From a virus: a stretch of 24,831 nucleotides of DNA. The first letter of the stretch is position 1. Each line of letters opens with the position of its first letter. The DNA lies in the IMG/VR virus record IMGVR_UViG_3300046009_015234, positions 1 through 24,831 of that record; one strand, 5' to 3'. Shown here piece by piece: positions 16,341 to 23,800 of the stretch. The notes under the pieces were generated by a model, which worked only from the letters and a program-made list of their open reading frames with translations, was not told the origin of the DNA and did not search any database. The translations under genes were made by a program, and so were the position numbers.

Positions 16341-16356
16341 TTATTCGTTAGCCAAC
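16332..16356. terminator. Hairpin spanning both convergent stop codons
   Basis: A perfect 9-bp inverted repeat, GTTGGCTAA (16332-16340) and TTAGCCAAC (16348-16356), has a 7-base loop. The plus-strand stop TAA forms the end of the left arm and the minus-strand gp32 stop lies in the loop. There is no T-run after either arm, so it may be an RNA end-protection or weak termination structure and not a classical intrinsic terminator. Confidence 0.55.
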
Positions 16357-17237
16357 TTCTCGAAGTAAGACATGGAATCCATCTCCTCCTCCGGCTCGGG
16401 AGTCTTATCAGCCTTCTTCTTGGGGCCCCCAGAGGCCCGTGGAGCCTGCTCAAGCTCCTCGTCCTCCACAGTACGGTCATCCGTCGAAGTCTCGCGGATA
16501 TCGCTTCCAATGACATCCTTAGCCTTCTTGGAAAGAACCTCATAAGCCTTGAAGTTTGAGGGATCAGTGAACTCCTTGAGAGAATAAAGCTTGTTCCAAA
16601 CAGCCTCAAGCTTTTTGTCATCACCTTCGAAGAGAGCAGATGCCGAATCAAACTCGGACTTGTCGTAATTAGTATATCCAGCAACATTACGAATCTTCAT
16701 ACGGAAGTTAGAACCCCCCCAAGGATCAAATGGATTTACAGCCTTTTCATCCTTGAAATCGGGAACCATTGCCTCTTGGATCTTGTCAAAGATCTTCTTT
16801 CCATACTTGAACAGGAAAACTTTGCCGTCGTTCTGAGGATTTGCCGGATCTGAAATAACAACAATGTTTGAAATGTACGAAAGCTTACGCTTACGGTCGC
16901 GGGCGATGTTCTTGTCGCTCTCGATGCCAGAATTCCAAAGCTCGTTGTTCATCTCACAGATCGGACACTTCTGACCAATTGCCGTAGGACAATTCTCGAT
17001 GTACCAACCACCCTTACCCTTGAATGCATGGGTGTAGGTTTTAGCCCACGGAATGTCCTCATTGTTTCCGGCTGGCAGGAAGCGAATAACTGCATATCCG
17101 CTACCTGTCTTGTCCAGTTCCGGTCGCCAGAAACGATCATCCTTGTAATCCTTCTTGGTTCCAAGATCCTCTTGGAGCTTCTTGGCAAGGGTGTCGATGC
17201 TAGACTTGCTACGCTTCTTAAAATCGCTAAATGACAT
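16341..17237 (-). CDS. 32: Single-stranded DNA-binding protein gp32
   Basis: This 298-aa protein (T4: 301) is the helix-destabilising protein of replication, recombination and repair. The N-terminal basic LAST-type motif for cooperativity is present (KKRSKSS, residues 7-13). The zinc ligands are H70, C83, C91 and C94 (T4: H64, C77, C87, C90, so the loop is two residues shorter). The aromatic-rich OB core follows (VFLFKYGKKIFDKIQEA, NPFDPWGGSNFRMKIRN). The C-terminus is acidic (DDRTVEDEELEQ ... EPEEEMDSMSYFEKLANE), as expected for contacts with replication partners. AAGGAA lies six bases before ATG 17237. Codons are strongly G/C-ending (AAG, CTC, ATC), unlike the tail genes and in line with heavy early expression. 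It has its own promoter and leader hairpin. Confidence 0.96.
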   Translation of the reverse strand: MSFSDFKKRSKSSIDTLAKKLQEDLGTKKDYKDDRFWRPELDKTGSGYAVIRFLPAGNNEDIPWAKTYTHAFKGKGGWYIENCPTAIGQKCPICEMNNELWNSGIESDKNIARDRKRKLSYISNIVVISDPANPQNDGKVFLFKYGKKIFDKIQEAMVPDFKDEKAVNPFDPWGGSNFRMKIRNVAGYTNYDKSEFDSASALFEGDDKKLEAVWNKLYSLKEFTDPSNFKAYEVLSKKAKDVIGSDIRETSTDDRTVEDEELEQAPRASGGPKKKADKTPEPEEEMDSMSYFEKLANE

Positions 17238-17250
17238 AATGGTTCCTTTC

Positions 17251-17267
17251 CCCGGGAACTACCCGGG
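17251..17267 (-). promoter_or_regulatory. gp32 leader hairpin, candidate autogenous operator
   Basis: In the gp32 mRNA a 6-bp all-GC stem, CCCGGG-TAGTT-CCCGGG, ends 13 bases before the start codon and abuts the Shine-Dalgarno AAGGAA. T4 gp32 represses its own translation by binding a leader with a folded 5' element beside an unstructured ribosome site. Position suggests the same control here, but the fold differs and no pseudoknot was worked out. Confidence 0.45.
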
Positions 17268-17282
17268 CCTTTTGTTGGTTGT

Positions 17283-17315
17283 ATTGTACCACACTGGAAG
17301 TGGAATGCAAGTCAA
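17283..17315 (-). promoter_or_regulatory. 32: Probable sigma70-type promoter for gp32
   Basis: On the minus strand TGGTACAAT is an extended -10 (TACAAT at 17283-17288, TGG at 17289-17291). TTGCAT lies 16 bases upstream as a weak -35; a better TTGACT (17310-17315) is 21 bases away, too far. The start site would be near 17276, giving a leader of about 40 bases that contains the hairpin. Confidence 0.5.
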
Positions 17316-17542
17316 AAGGGCAACTTAATTTTTGTTTTTGGCAAGAAATTAAGAGTTTGACCTTCTACTTTTATTTTTTCCAATATTGGCTTCGAAAGAT
17401 GCTTTACTACCGCTTCTGGTTCGACATTATACTGTTCGCATAATGTTATTACTGCGTCCATATAGGACACATTCCATTTTTCGACATAAAGCTCTACGCT
17501 ACGAGAAAATTTGTTCTTTAAGTCTAATATCATAGCCATCAT
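17312..17542 (-). CDS. 33: Late-transcription coactivator gp33-like
   Basis: This 76-aa protein (T4 gp33: 112 aa) matches the shorter gp33 form I recall from marine T4-like phages: SVELYVEKWNVSYMDAVITL, CEQYNVEPEAVVKHLSKPIL, EKIKVEGQTLNFLP. It is all-helical with no DNA-binding motif. In T4, gp33 bridges RNA polymerase and the sliding clamp gp45 to activate late promoters that the gp55 sigma factor recognises. It lies directly upstream of gp32 in the same direction, as in T4 (33-59-32), but gene 59 is not between them. Three ATGs within four codons (17542, 17539, 17533) leave the exact start open, and no good Shine-Dalgarno is seen. Confidence 0.72.
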   Translation of the reverse strand: MMAMILDLKNKFSRSVELYVEKWNVSYMDAVITLCEQYNVEPEAVVKHLSKPILEKIKVEGQTLNFLPKTKIKLPF

Positions 17543-17600
17543 TATACCATAAACTTACTGGAATATATAGGTATGATTCCCAATTTTTTTGGAGAAACTA

Positions 17601-19040
17601 ATGGCAGTCGATAACGATAATAATTTACCAGTAGCAGTAGATGACGGAAACCAAGCAATAATCGGAACTGATATTTTTTCAAACTCTGGAGTTACAGCCC
17701 ATGCTCAAGTGATGAAAGTTGCTTGGGGAAATGAACTAACTGTAAATAGAGTTACCAGTACATCTCCAATGCCAGTGCAAGTGTATGGATTGACTGGTAG
17801 CCTTTCAACCGTTACTATTACTGGTTCTGTATATGGCTTAGGCTCATTCAATGTGGCTAACACTGCCGGTTCTCCAGTTCATGTCACCGGCGGCATAAGA
17901 ACCTTTGTGTATGGTGTCACTGGGGCACCTGCCGTTGCCGTCACCGGAAGTGTTATTCTGGGATCAAGCGTAGGAATTACCGGAACTGTCACTGTTACCG
18001 GAGGAAAGGTACTAAATTGGGATGTAGACAGAGTTCAAGTTACCGGATCTCTTGGTAAATCATGGAATCTAAGCAACCTAACAGATAGCATACAAGTTTA
18101 TGGTCCTGCAGGTTCCACCCATGTTTTTGCAAGAATCATGGGTCCAAGTGGAACACCAATCGGTGCTTCTGGTGATGCATTGAATGTAAATGTTGTCGGT
18201 GCTGGAATAAGCGCAACAGTGAATGTGTCGTCAAATGTCTCTGTACAAAATGTGACAGGAACTGTGTTGAGAATTCAAGGAACCGCAAATGGTGAACCAA
18301 TTCCGGTATCAGGAACAGTTTCCCTCTCGGCAAATACTGAAGTGTTGATTGATGATGAATCTCCCGTAAATGTAATTCCACCAGAATCATTGATAATTTA
18401 TGGAAAAGAAAGTCAAGACGAATCTTTACTTAACAGTTTTGAAAAAGTCTTTGTTGCTCCCGAAACAGGAACATCCAAGTATCATACTGTTGCGACATGG
18501 CTTCGATATGTCTATGATATTCTGGGTGGAGCCACTGGAGCGAATACTTTACTTCAACAGATCAAAAATATAGGCGATGGAACAAATACGGTCAAAACAA
18601 AGTCATCAACAAATTTGACATCAAATCCCAAAGTATTTGTATATTCAATAACAGGAACAAACTCAACATATACAATATTCAATCTTCTAAAGCAAAATCT
18701 ATACGGGACTGATGTTTTGGCAACTTCACTTGCCACAAATGGTTATTTGTATCAGAACAAATCAACTGAAATAATTTATCTGACATCGACAAGTCATATA
18801 TCAAATGTTCTCGGTTCTTCCTGTGTCACATCAGGAACTGGTTGCAGAACCGGAACAACAAGCGATACAATTGATGTCAGGATATCATCAGCTTCGGCAG
18901 ATGTGACCGCACTCTTACACGGTTGTTATGTTCTGGAACCGGGAACATCAGCTTTATTGCCCACGCTATTTGATAGAGCATTTATAACTACCACATTGAC
19001 AACAACATCAGCAGCAATATTAAATATAACTCTTGTTTAA
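17601..19040 (+). CDS. Fibre-like beta-rich virion protein
   Basis: This 479-aa protein starts at ATG 17601, preceded by TGGAG; the upstream TTG at 17589 is not preferred because the SD lies between them. Residues about 70-240 are dominated by repeated V-T-G-S/T-V and V-x-V-T-G strands (VTITGSVYG, VAVTGSVILG, ITGTVTVTGG, VQVTGSLG), a pattern seen in fibrous phage proteins. The C-terminal third (about 280-479) is more globular, ending in Thr-rich strands. It has no signal peptide or membrane segment. It overlaps the next gene by one base (TAATG), so the two are probably co-translated and may form an adaptor/fibre pair. I cannot name the family. Confidence 0.55.
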   Translation: MAVDNDNNLPVAVDDGNQAIIGTDIFSNSGVTAHAQVMKVAWGNELTVNRVTSTSPMPVQVYGLTGSLSTVTITGSVYGLGSFNVANTAGSPVHVTGGIRTFVYGVTGAPAVAVTGSVILGSSVGITGTVTVTGGKVLNWDVDRVQVTGSLGKSWNLSNLTDSIQVYGPAGSTHVFARIMGPSGTPIGASGDALNVNVVGAGISATVNVSSNVSVQNVTGTVLRIQGTANGEPIPVSGTVSLSANTEVLIDDESPVNVIPPESLIIYGKESQDESLLNSFEKVFVAPETGTSKYHTVATWLRYVYDILGGATGANTLLQQIKNIGDGTNTVKTKSSTNLTSNPKVFVYSITGTNSTYTIFNLLKQNLYGTDVLATSLATNGYLYQNKSTEIIYLTSTSHISNVLGSSCVTSGTGCRTGTTSDTIDVRISSASADVTALLHGCYVLEPGTSALLPTLFDRAFITTTLTTTSAAILNITLV

Positions 19041-20056
19041 TGTTTTATACTCAAAAATATTATCTTCAAAATTCAACATCATCGCCAAACATCGTGGCGA
19101 CAAGAGTGGGTATTTTTTTGGGATTGGATTTTACTATAAATTTGACTCAAGAATTGAACACGAATAAGTATCTTTCCACAATACCTGCATTTTCTTTTTC
19201 TTCCGATTATACAAAAGTATTGATCGATTATTCGAATTCACAGAATAATACCGATATTTCATTGTTAAACGGACTTTTTTCAGGTTTAACCGCTGGATTT
19301 ACATTCACGATTAACACTGCAATTTATTCTTTGGATGGTTCCGAATCAAATGCGAATTTGGGGGGAACATATGAATTTGAGGATTTTGTCGGAAATGTTA
19401 TTATTGCTTCCCCAGTAACAATCAACAATCTGAACAAAAGAATTCTCAGATATGAATCAAATTATTTCACAAATCCGCCACAGTTTGGGTTGTCTCTTTC
19501 TCCACAAAAGGACGAACCAGAATACATCATTATCAATGCATTGGCTAAAGACAAAACTTCATCTTTCACTAAATTTGGAATTTATCCAAAAGATAAAATA
19601 AAAATAACTGGAACACAATTAAACAATAAAACTTATACGGTAAATGATGTTTTCACAAACAAAGATGGAAGTGAATACCTTTCGGTAGAAGAACCAGTCA
19701 CTCAAGAAGCAACATTTGGACTTAGGGTTGGAGTAGAATTATTGCAAGAAAGAAAAGGAACTGATTCAATAACAACAGCAACAGGACCGGCTGTTATTGG
19801 TGCTTGTGGCATATACCAAAATAACAATAAAGTTGCGTGTTATGAAAATCAAACCTTTGGTCAATGTCAAGTTAGAATGACATTATTTGATAATTCTTCT
19901 ATGAGATGGTTTGAGAACACATCATGTGATAAATTACCATCATCAATAGAAATTCCTAGAACCACACGATTTGTTGGTCCTTCAGCGGTAACAAATCCTT
20001 ATTCTTCTCTTGCTGGATTGGGATATTTTGGCTCAGGGAATTCAATAAATCTCTAA
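19040..20056 (+). CDS. Unrecognised virion-like protein coupled to the fibre-like gene
   Basis: This 338-aa protein has its ATG at 19040 sharing the A of the upstream TAA stop. It is rich in Asn, Ser, Thr, Phe and Tyr, has no transmembrane helix, and reads as mostly beta structure (KIKITGTQLNNKTYTVNDVF, YLSVEEPVTQEATFGLRV). A small Cys-bearing stretch lies near residues 255-300 (GACGIYQNN, VACYENQTFGQCQ, ENTSCDKLPSS). One-base coupling to the fibre-like gene suggests the two products act together, perhaps as fibre and tip or as a neck/whisker component, but no family is recognised. It ends just before the stem-loop at 20060-20088. Confidence 0.55.
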   Translation: MFYTQKYYLQNSTSSPNIVATRVGIFLGLDFTINLTQELNTNKYLSTIPAFSFSSDYTKVLIDYSNSQNNTDISLLNGLFSGLTAGFTFTINTAIYSLDGSESNANLGGTYEFEDFVGNVIIASPVTINNLNKRILRYESNYFTNPPQFGLSLSPQKDEPEYIIINALAKDKTSSFTKFGIYPKDKIKITGTQLNNKTYTVNDVFTNKDGSEYLSVEEPVTQEATFGLRVGVELLQERKGTDSITTATGPAVIGACGIYQNNNKVACYENQTFGQCQVRMTLFDNSSMRWFENTSCDKLPSSIEIPRTTRFVGPSAVTNPYSSLAGLGYFGSGNSINL

Positions 20057-20059
20057 AAG

Positions 20060-20088
20060 GCGAGACTCCCCGGAATGAGGAGTCTCGC
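20060..20088 (-). terminator. Stem-loop, terminator on the minus strand
   Basis: A perfect 10-bp stem (GCGAGACTCC 20060-20069, GGAGTCTCGC 20079-20088) with a 9-base loop. On the minus strand it is followed by CTTTT, so it can end the tRNA transcript. On the plus strand there is no T-run, but it lies 3 bases after the 338-aa gene and may protect that 3' end. Confidence 0.65.
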
Positions 20089-20130
20089 ACCCTGACGGTC
20101 CTAAGCGGCATAATTATTTATATTTTTTAG

Positions 20131-20203
20131 CTCCTTCAGTTGGGCTCGAACCAACGACATTCGAGTTAACAGCTCGACGCTCTGCCTGCTGAGCTATGAA
20201 GGA
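20131..20203 (-). tRNA. tRNA-Asn (GTT)
   Basis: A 73-base cloverleaf on the minus strand: acceptor TCCTTCA/TGAAGGA, D arm with AGCTCAGCAGGCAGAGC, anticodon stem TCGAG/CTCGA with loop CTGTTAA (anticodon GTT), T arm GTTGG-TTCGAGC-CCAAC, discriminator G. CCA is not encoded. Confidence 0.93.
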
Positions 20204-20207
20204 AAAA

Positions 20208-20281
20208 TACTCCCACGGGGGCTCGAACCCCGAGTCACCGCCTTGAAAGGGCGGGGATTTAGCCGGTTAATCTATGGGAGC
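20208..20281 (-). tRNA. tRNA-Glu (TTC)
   Basis: A 74-base cloverleaf: acceptor GCTCCCA/TGGGAGT (first pair G-T wobble), D stem GATT/AATC, anticodon stem CCGCC/GGCGG with loop CTTTCAA (anticodon TTC), T arm CGGGG-TTCGAGC-CCCCG, discriminator A. Only four bases separate it from tRNA-Asn, so the two are cut from one precursor. Confidence 0.92.
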
Positions 20282-20284
20282 GTT

Positions 20285-20300
20285 GCCGGGTTTCCCCGGC
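20285..20300 (-). other. GAAA-capped hairpin between membrane-protein gene and tRNA-Glu
   Basis: On the minus strand GCCGGG-GAAA-CCCGGC forms a 6-bp stem with a GNRA tetraloop, three bases upstream of the 5' end of tRNA-Glu and just after the 84-aa gene's stop. There is no T-run, so it is more likely a processing or mRNA-end structure than a terminator. Confidence 0.5.
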
Positions 20301-20306
20301 TTTGAA

Positions 20307-20561
20307 TCACTGGCGATCAGCCTTCTTCTCTTGAAGTTCTGAAATATGACGATGCATCATATCATCAAGATCATCTACGCGACGATTGTTCCAGTCGTTA
20401 CGACGATCAGCAAATTCTTCACTGATCTTCAAATAAGCAAGAATCAATGCACACACAAGACTTGCAAAAGCAAACTTGTGATATTCCTGTCCAGCAAGAA
20501 CGAGAAAACCAGCAGCAGCCGCAAACGCATACGATGTAGTTCTAAAACCAAGTCCAAGCAT
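20307..20561 (-). CDS. 84-aa protein with two membrane helices and charged tail
   Basis: ATG 20561 is chosen because GGAGG lies seven bases before it; the frame extends upstream to 20651, but that part overlaps tRNA-Gly and lacks a ribosome site. Two hydrophobic segments (about residues 10-24, SYAFAAAAGFLVLAG, and 28-43, KFAFASLVCALILAYL) are joined by a short polar turn. They are followed by a highly charged C-terminal half (EEFADRRNDWNNRRVDDLDD ... ELQEKKADRQ) that looks helical. The hairpin-plus-charged-tail layout recalls class II holins, but no lysis gene is nearby, so that is only a possibility. It is embedded between tRNA-Gly and tRNA-Glu in the tRNA operon. Codons are G/C-ending, unlike the tail genes. 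Confidence 0.65.
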   Translation of the reverse strand: MLGLGFRTTSYAFAAAAGFLVLAGQEYHKFAFASLVCALILAYLKISEEFADRRNDWNNRRVDDLDDMMHRHISELQEKKADRQ

Positions 20562-20621
20562 TTTGTACCTCCATGGTAAAAGTTTAATTTTCATTTCAAT
20601 CTCCGACACAGTATTTAGGAA

Positions 20622-20694
20622 AGCGGGCGAAGGGATTTGAACCCTCGACATATAGCTTGGAAGGCTATCACTCTACCAACTGAGTTACGCCCGC
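20622..20694 (-). tRNA. tRNA-Gly (TCC)
   Basis: A 73-base cloverleaf: acceptor GCGGGCG/CGCCCGC, D arm ACTCAGTTGGTAGAGT, anticodon stem ATAGC/GCTAT with loop CTTCCAA (anticodon TCC), T arm GAGGG-TTCAAAT-CCCTT (last pair G-T), discriminator T as usual for bacterial tRNA-Gly. CCA is not encoded. Confidence 0.93.
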
Positions 20695-20697
20695 GAA

Positions 20698-20771
20698 CAT
20701 TCCCGACAGGACTCGAACCTGTAACCAACGGTTTAGAAAACCGTTGCTCTATCCGATTGAGCTACGGGAAT
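20698..20771 (-). tRNA. tRNA-Arg (TCT)
   Basis: A 74-base cloverleaf: acceptor ATTCCCG/CGGGAAT, D arm GCTCAATCGGATAGAGC, anticodon stem ACGGT/ACCGT with loop TTTCTAA (anticodon TCT, reads AGA), T arm ACAGG-TTCGAGT-CCTGT, discriminator G. It is first in the tRNA operon, a few bases after the predicted transcription start. Confidence 0.93.
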
Positions 20772-20784
20772 ATGATCTACCACA

Positions 20785-20812
20785 AGTATACCACAAAAAA
20801 ACTAGATGTCAA
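20785..20812 (-). promoter_or_regulatory. Strong sigma70 promoter for the tRNA operon
   Basis: On the minus strand TTGACA (20807-20812), a 16-base spacer, and TATACT (20785-20790) preceded by TGG give a perfect -35, a 5/6 -10 and an extended -10 element. Transcription would begin about seven bases before the 5' end of tRNA-Arg. Confidence 0.85.
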
Positions 20813-20849
20813 GGACATACATATTAAGTTCAAACCTATAGGATGAATC

Positions 20850-23800
20850 ATGAGAAATTTTTATAATCAACAGCCTAATAGAATATTTGATAAGATGTTT
20901 AGAAAAGGGGCTCGACAATTACAAGCAGACCCCACTTTAGATTTAACAAAATGTAAATGTTGTCAATGTGATAAACTTGAATGTAAAGGATGCATGCAGG
21001 GACATATTGTAACTCAAAGTGATGGTTGTTGTCCGTCAAAAAACGAAGCTTTGATATTTGAATACGAAAGACCATATTGGCCTGCTCCAGAAGGCCCGGA
21101 ATGCTGTCCTGGAAATTATTTTTGCTGTAATCCAGAAAATCCACCTGAAGCATGTGGTTCTAATTGTTTTAATGATAATGGAGAAAGAATTTGTCCTTTT
21201 TGTGTTGGTAGTCCGGCACAATTTATTGGAGATCCGGACGCTAACTATACTTGTTTACTGCCCGGTGGTTGCAGACAATTAACTCCTGTATCGAGATGTT
21301 GTAATCGTTCAAAATTAGAAGAATCAAATGTAAGATTTTATTATAATTACATAGGAAAATACTTTAAAATTGAATATGAACCAACAGGAAGATATACAAA
21401 TGGTAGAAGAAATATAACCTCAAGACTATGTTCTTATTGTGATCCAACCAGTGTTACAGAAACAATAGGAAGTGATTGTGGCAATCCAAATTATGATTAT
21501 GAAAATTCTTGTTTAGATTATTCTACTGGTTCACAACCAGATGGTATGGAAAATGATGCTCTTTGTTCATCTGAATGTGGTGGAATTGTCAGTCCATGGT
21601 ATAACTGTCAATGTATGGGAAGTGGTCAAAGAAAAGATACGCTGGGTCCTCCTGATCCTGGTCCAAGAGGAAAAAGACTTTCAAAATACAGAAGAAGACA
21701 GATGGAAGGAGACCCATATTACATGTGGCTCCTGGATATCATGTGTTATGATGAGGGAAACATTCAATTTAATCCTGCTCTTGAATTTGAATATACAATA
21801 GGACAGTCTGAAGCTACTGTACGAGAACACTTTAACGGAACACTTTATGAGCATTTAGTCGGGGTTGTTCACTGTGAACACTGGTATGAATTAGCTCATT
21901 GTGATTTAAATCCCGAACATAACGATCCTAATGGAATAGTCGGTGGATGGCTAGATGATCCACAAAATCCAGGCACTCCATTAGGATACAATACATCAAA
22001 ATTAGCTCCTAGATTTTGGATATATTCTTGTTCTGGAGTTCCTTTGTTTGACTTCGAAATACAAGACGCAGTTGAAAGAGGTTATATTTCAGAAACAGAT
22101 AAAAGAAGAATACATTTAGCATTTGCACAAAAACTAACACCCCCACAAGAAATAATGAAAAAACTTTCTGCTGGTGGTTATTTGGATGTTGGTGATTGGA
22201 GACAAGAAGCTAGTTCTGAACTTAGAGCTTTAAGGGGCAATACATTTACAGCTCCTGCTTATGGTGGAATAATAAATGGAGATCCCAATATAGGATCTTG
22301 TTGTGTTGGAAATACATGCGCAGGTGAGACTTCAGCTCAATATTGTGAATTTACTGGTGGTAACTTTTTTCCGGCGACCACATGCAGTGAATCTTTTTGT
22401 AGCAGTCAATTTTGCTCTCAAATGAAATATTTGGGTCCAGTAAGAAAAAGGTGGGCAATTAATCCTTCTTTTATTTTAGCAGTCCCCCCAGAATATCCTG
22501 ATCCAATCATGGAACCAAACATTTCAAACCCATTAAAAGCCAGACCAAACATTGTTTCTGTACCTCCTCCCTCTGCAAGAATGGAAAGATATCCTCAAGG
22601 TAGACAATTTGAATCTTTACAACTTCCGACAGATTTGATAAGAGATCCGTGGAATGGTGGTCCATATCCTTTACCTCCAGCACCGGGATCTGAAGAACCA
22701 GAAACTCCAGAATATAAAGCTTTTAAATTATGGAGAGATACACAATGGGTTTACATGCATGCAAGACCCGGAGGATGGTCTTATGTCTGTGGTGGATATA
22801 ATTTTGGTGCCGGACCAGGAGAAATAAATTTAGATGTAAAAATACCAGATCTTCCAAGATTCAGAGGTAATGGAAGTTTTCTTGGTTGTTTAGATGGTCT
22901 TATGGGAGTACCACAAAGAAACGGTCCACTCCAACAATGTATAGTTCCAGAAAATATTTGTGATGAATGTATATTAATAAAAGATGGATTTGATGAAGAA
23001 GGAAATCCAATTTTTAGAGAAGAATGTACATCACCAATTCAAGTAGAATGTTTAGAAGCTGCAGAAGGAGGACCATCTTGTGTTGGATTAGAATGTTATG
23101 GATCTGATGTTTGTAAAGATTATTGGGAAATTGGAGGCGGAGGTACTCCGTGTAGTAATTTGTCATTAAAATCAAATTGTGACGGTATCAGATTCATGTA
23201 TTATACACAAAGATACTTGCCGAATAGAGGATATGAATGTGCAAGAAAAATAGATTCATATTTGTACAAAGTAAATGTCACTACCGGTAATTATGGAAAT
23301 TTTTGCCCTCATATGTGCAGAAATTTACAAATACCAAGAGAAATAGCAAATGCAGTTCCAAATCTATTTTCAAATTCTATAGCACATAGAGAAATATGTG
23401 ATCAAATTCAAAATAGAATATTGGGTGGAGGGCAACCAGATACATCTGATATGTGTCCATCGAGTTATTGTTTTGCTTCTGCTGGATGTAAAAATCCCAC
23501 ACTAGATTATGGCCCGGAAGGATGTAGATGTTGTGATCCAAGAGTAGATGCCCCTGAACACAGTCCTCCTCCACTTCATCTTCCTACACACAGGGCTTCT
23601 TCTAGAGAAAATTGTCCTTTTTATCCTGGAGCAGGTTGGCCTTTCATATATGATGGTCAATTTTTGGGAACTCCAGTTGATTTTAATCCTGTAGGATGTT
23701 GTTGGAAATGCACGATGAATAATGGTGTTCCTGTTCCAGATACTTACAAAGGAATAAAAACATATTTTGAATGTTATCAGTTGCAACCAGAAAATATTAT

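Noticed and set aside
16337-16687. Arg-rich 116-codon minus-strand frame inside gp32
   Set aside because: It is a shadow of gp32 in another frame; the gp32 frame has LAST motif, zinc ligands and acidic tail.
17541-17549. TGGTATAAT extended -10 on the minus strand at the start of gp33
   Set aside because: It overlaps the gp33 start codons, so a transcript from it would begin inside the gene, and there is no -35 at proper spacing.
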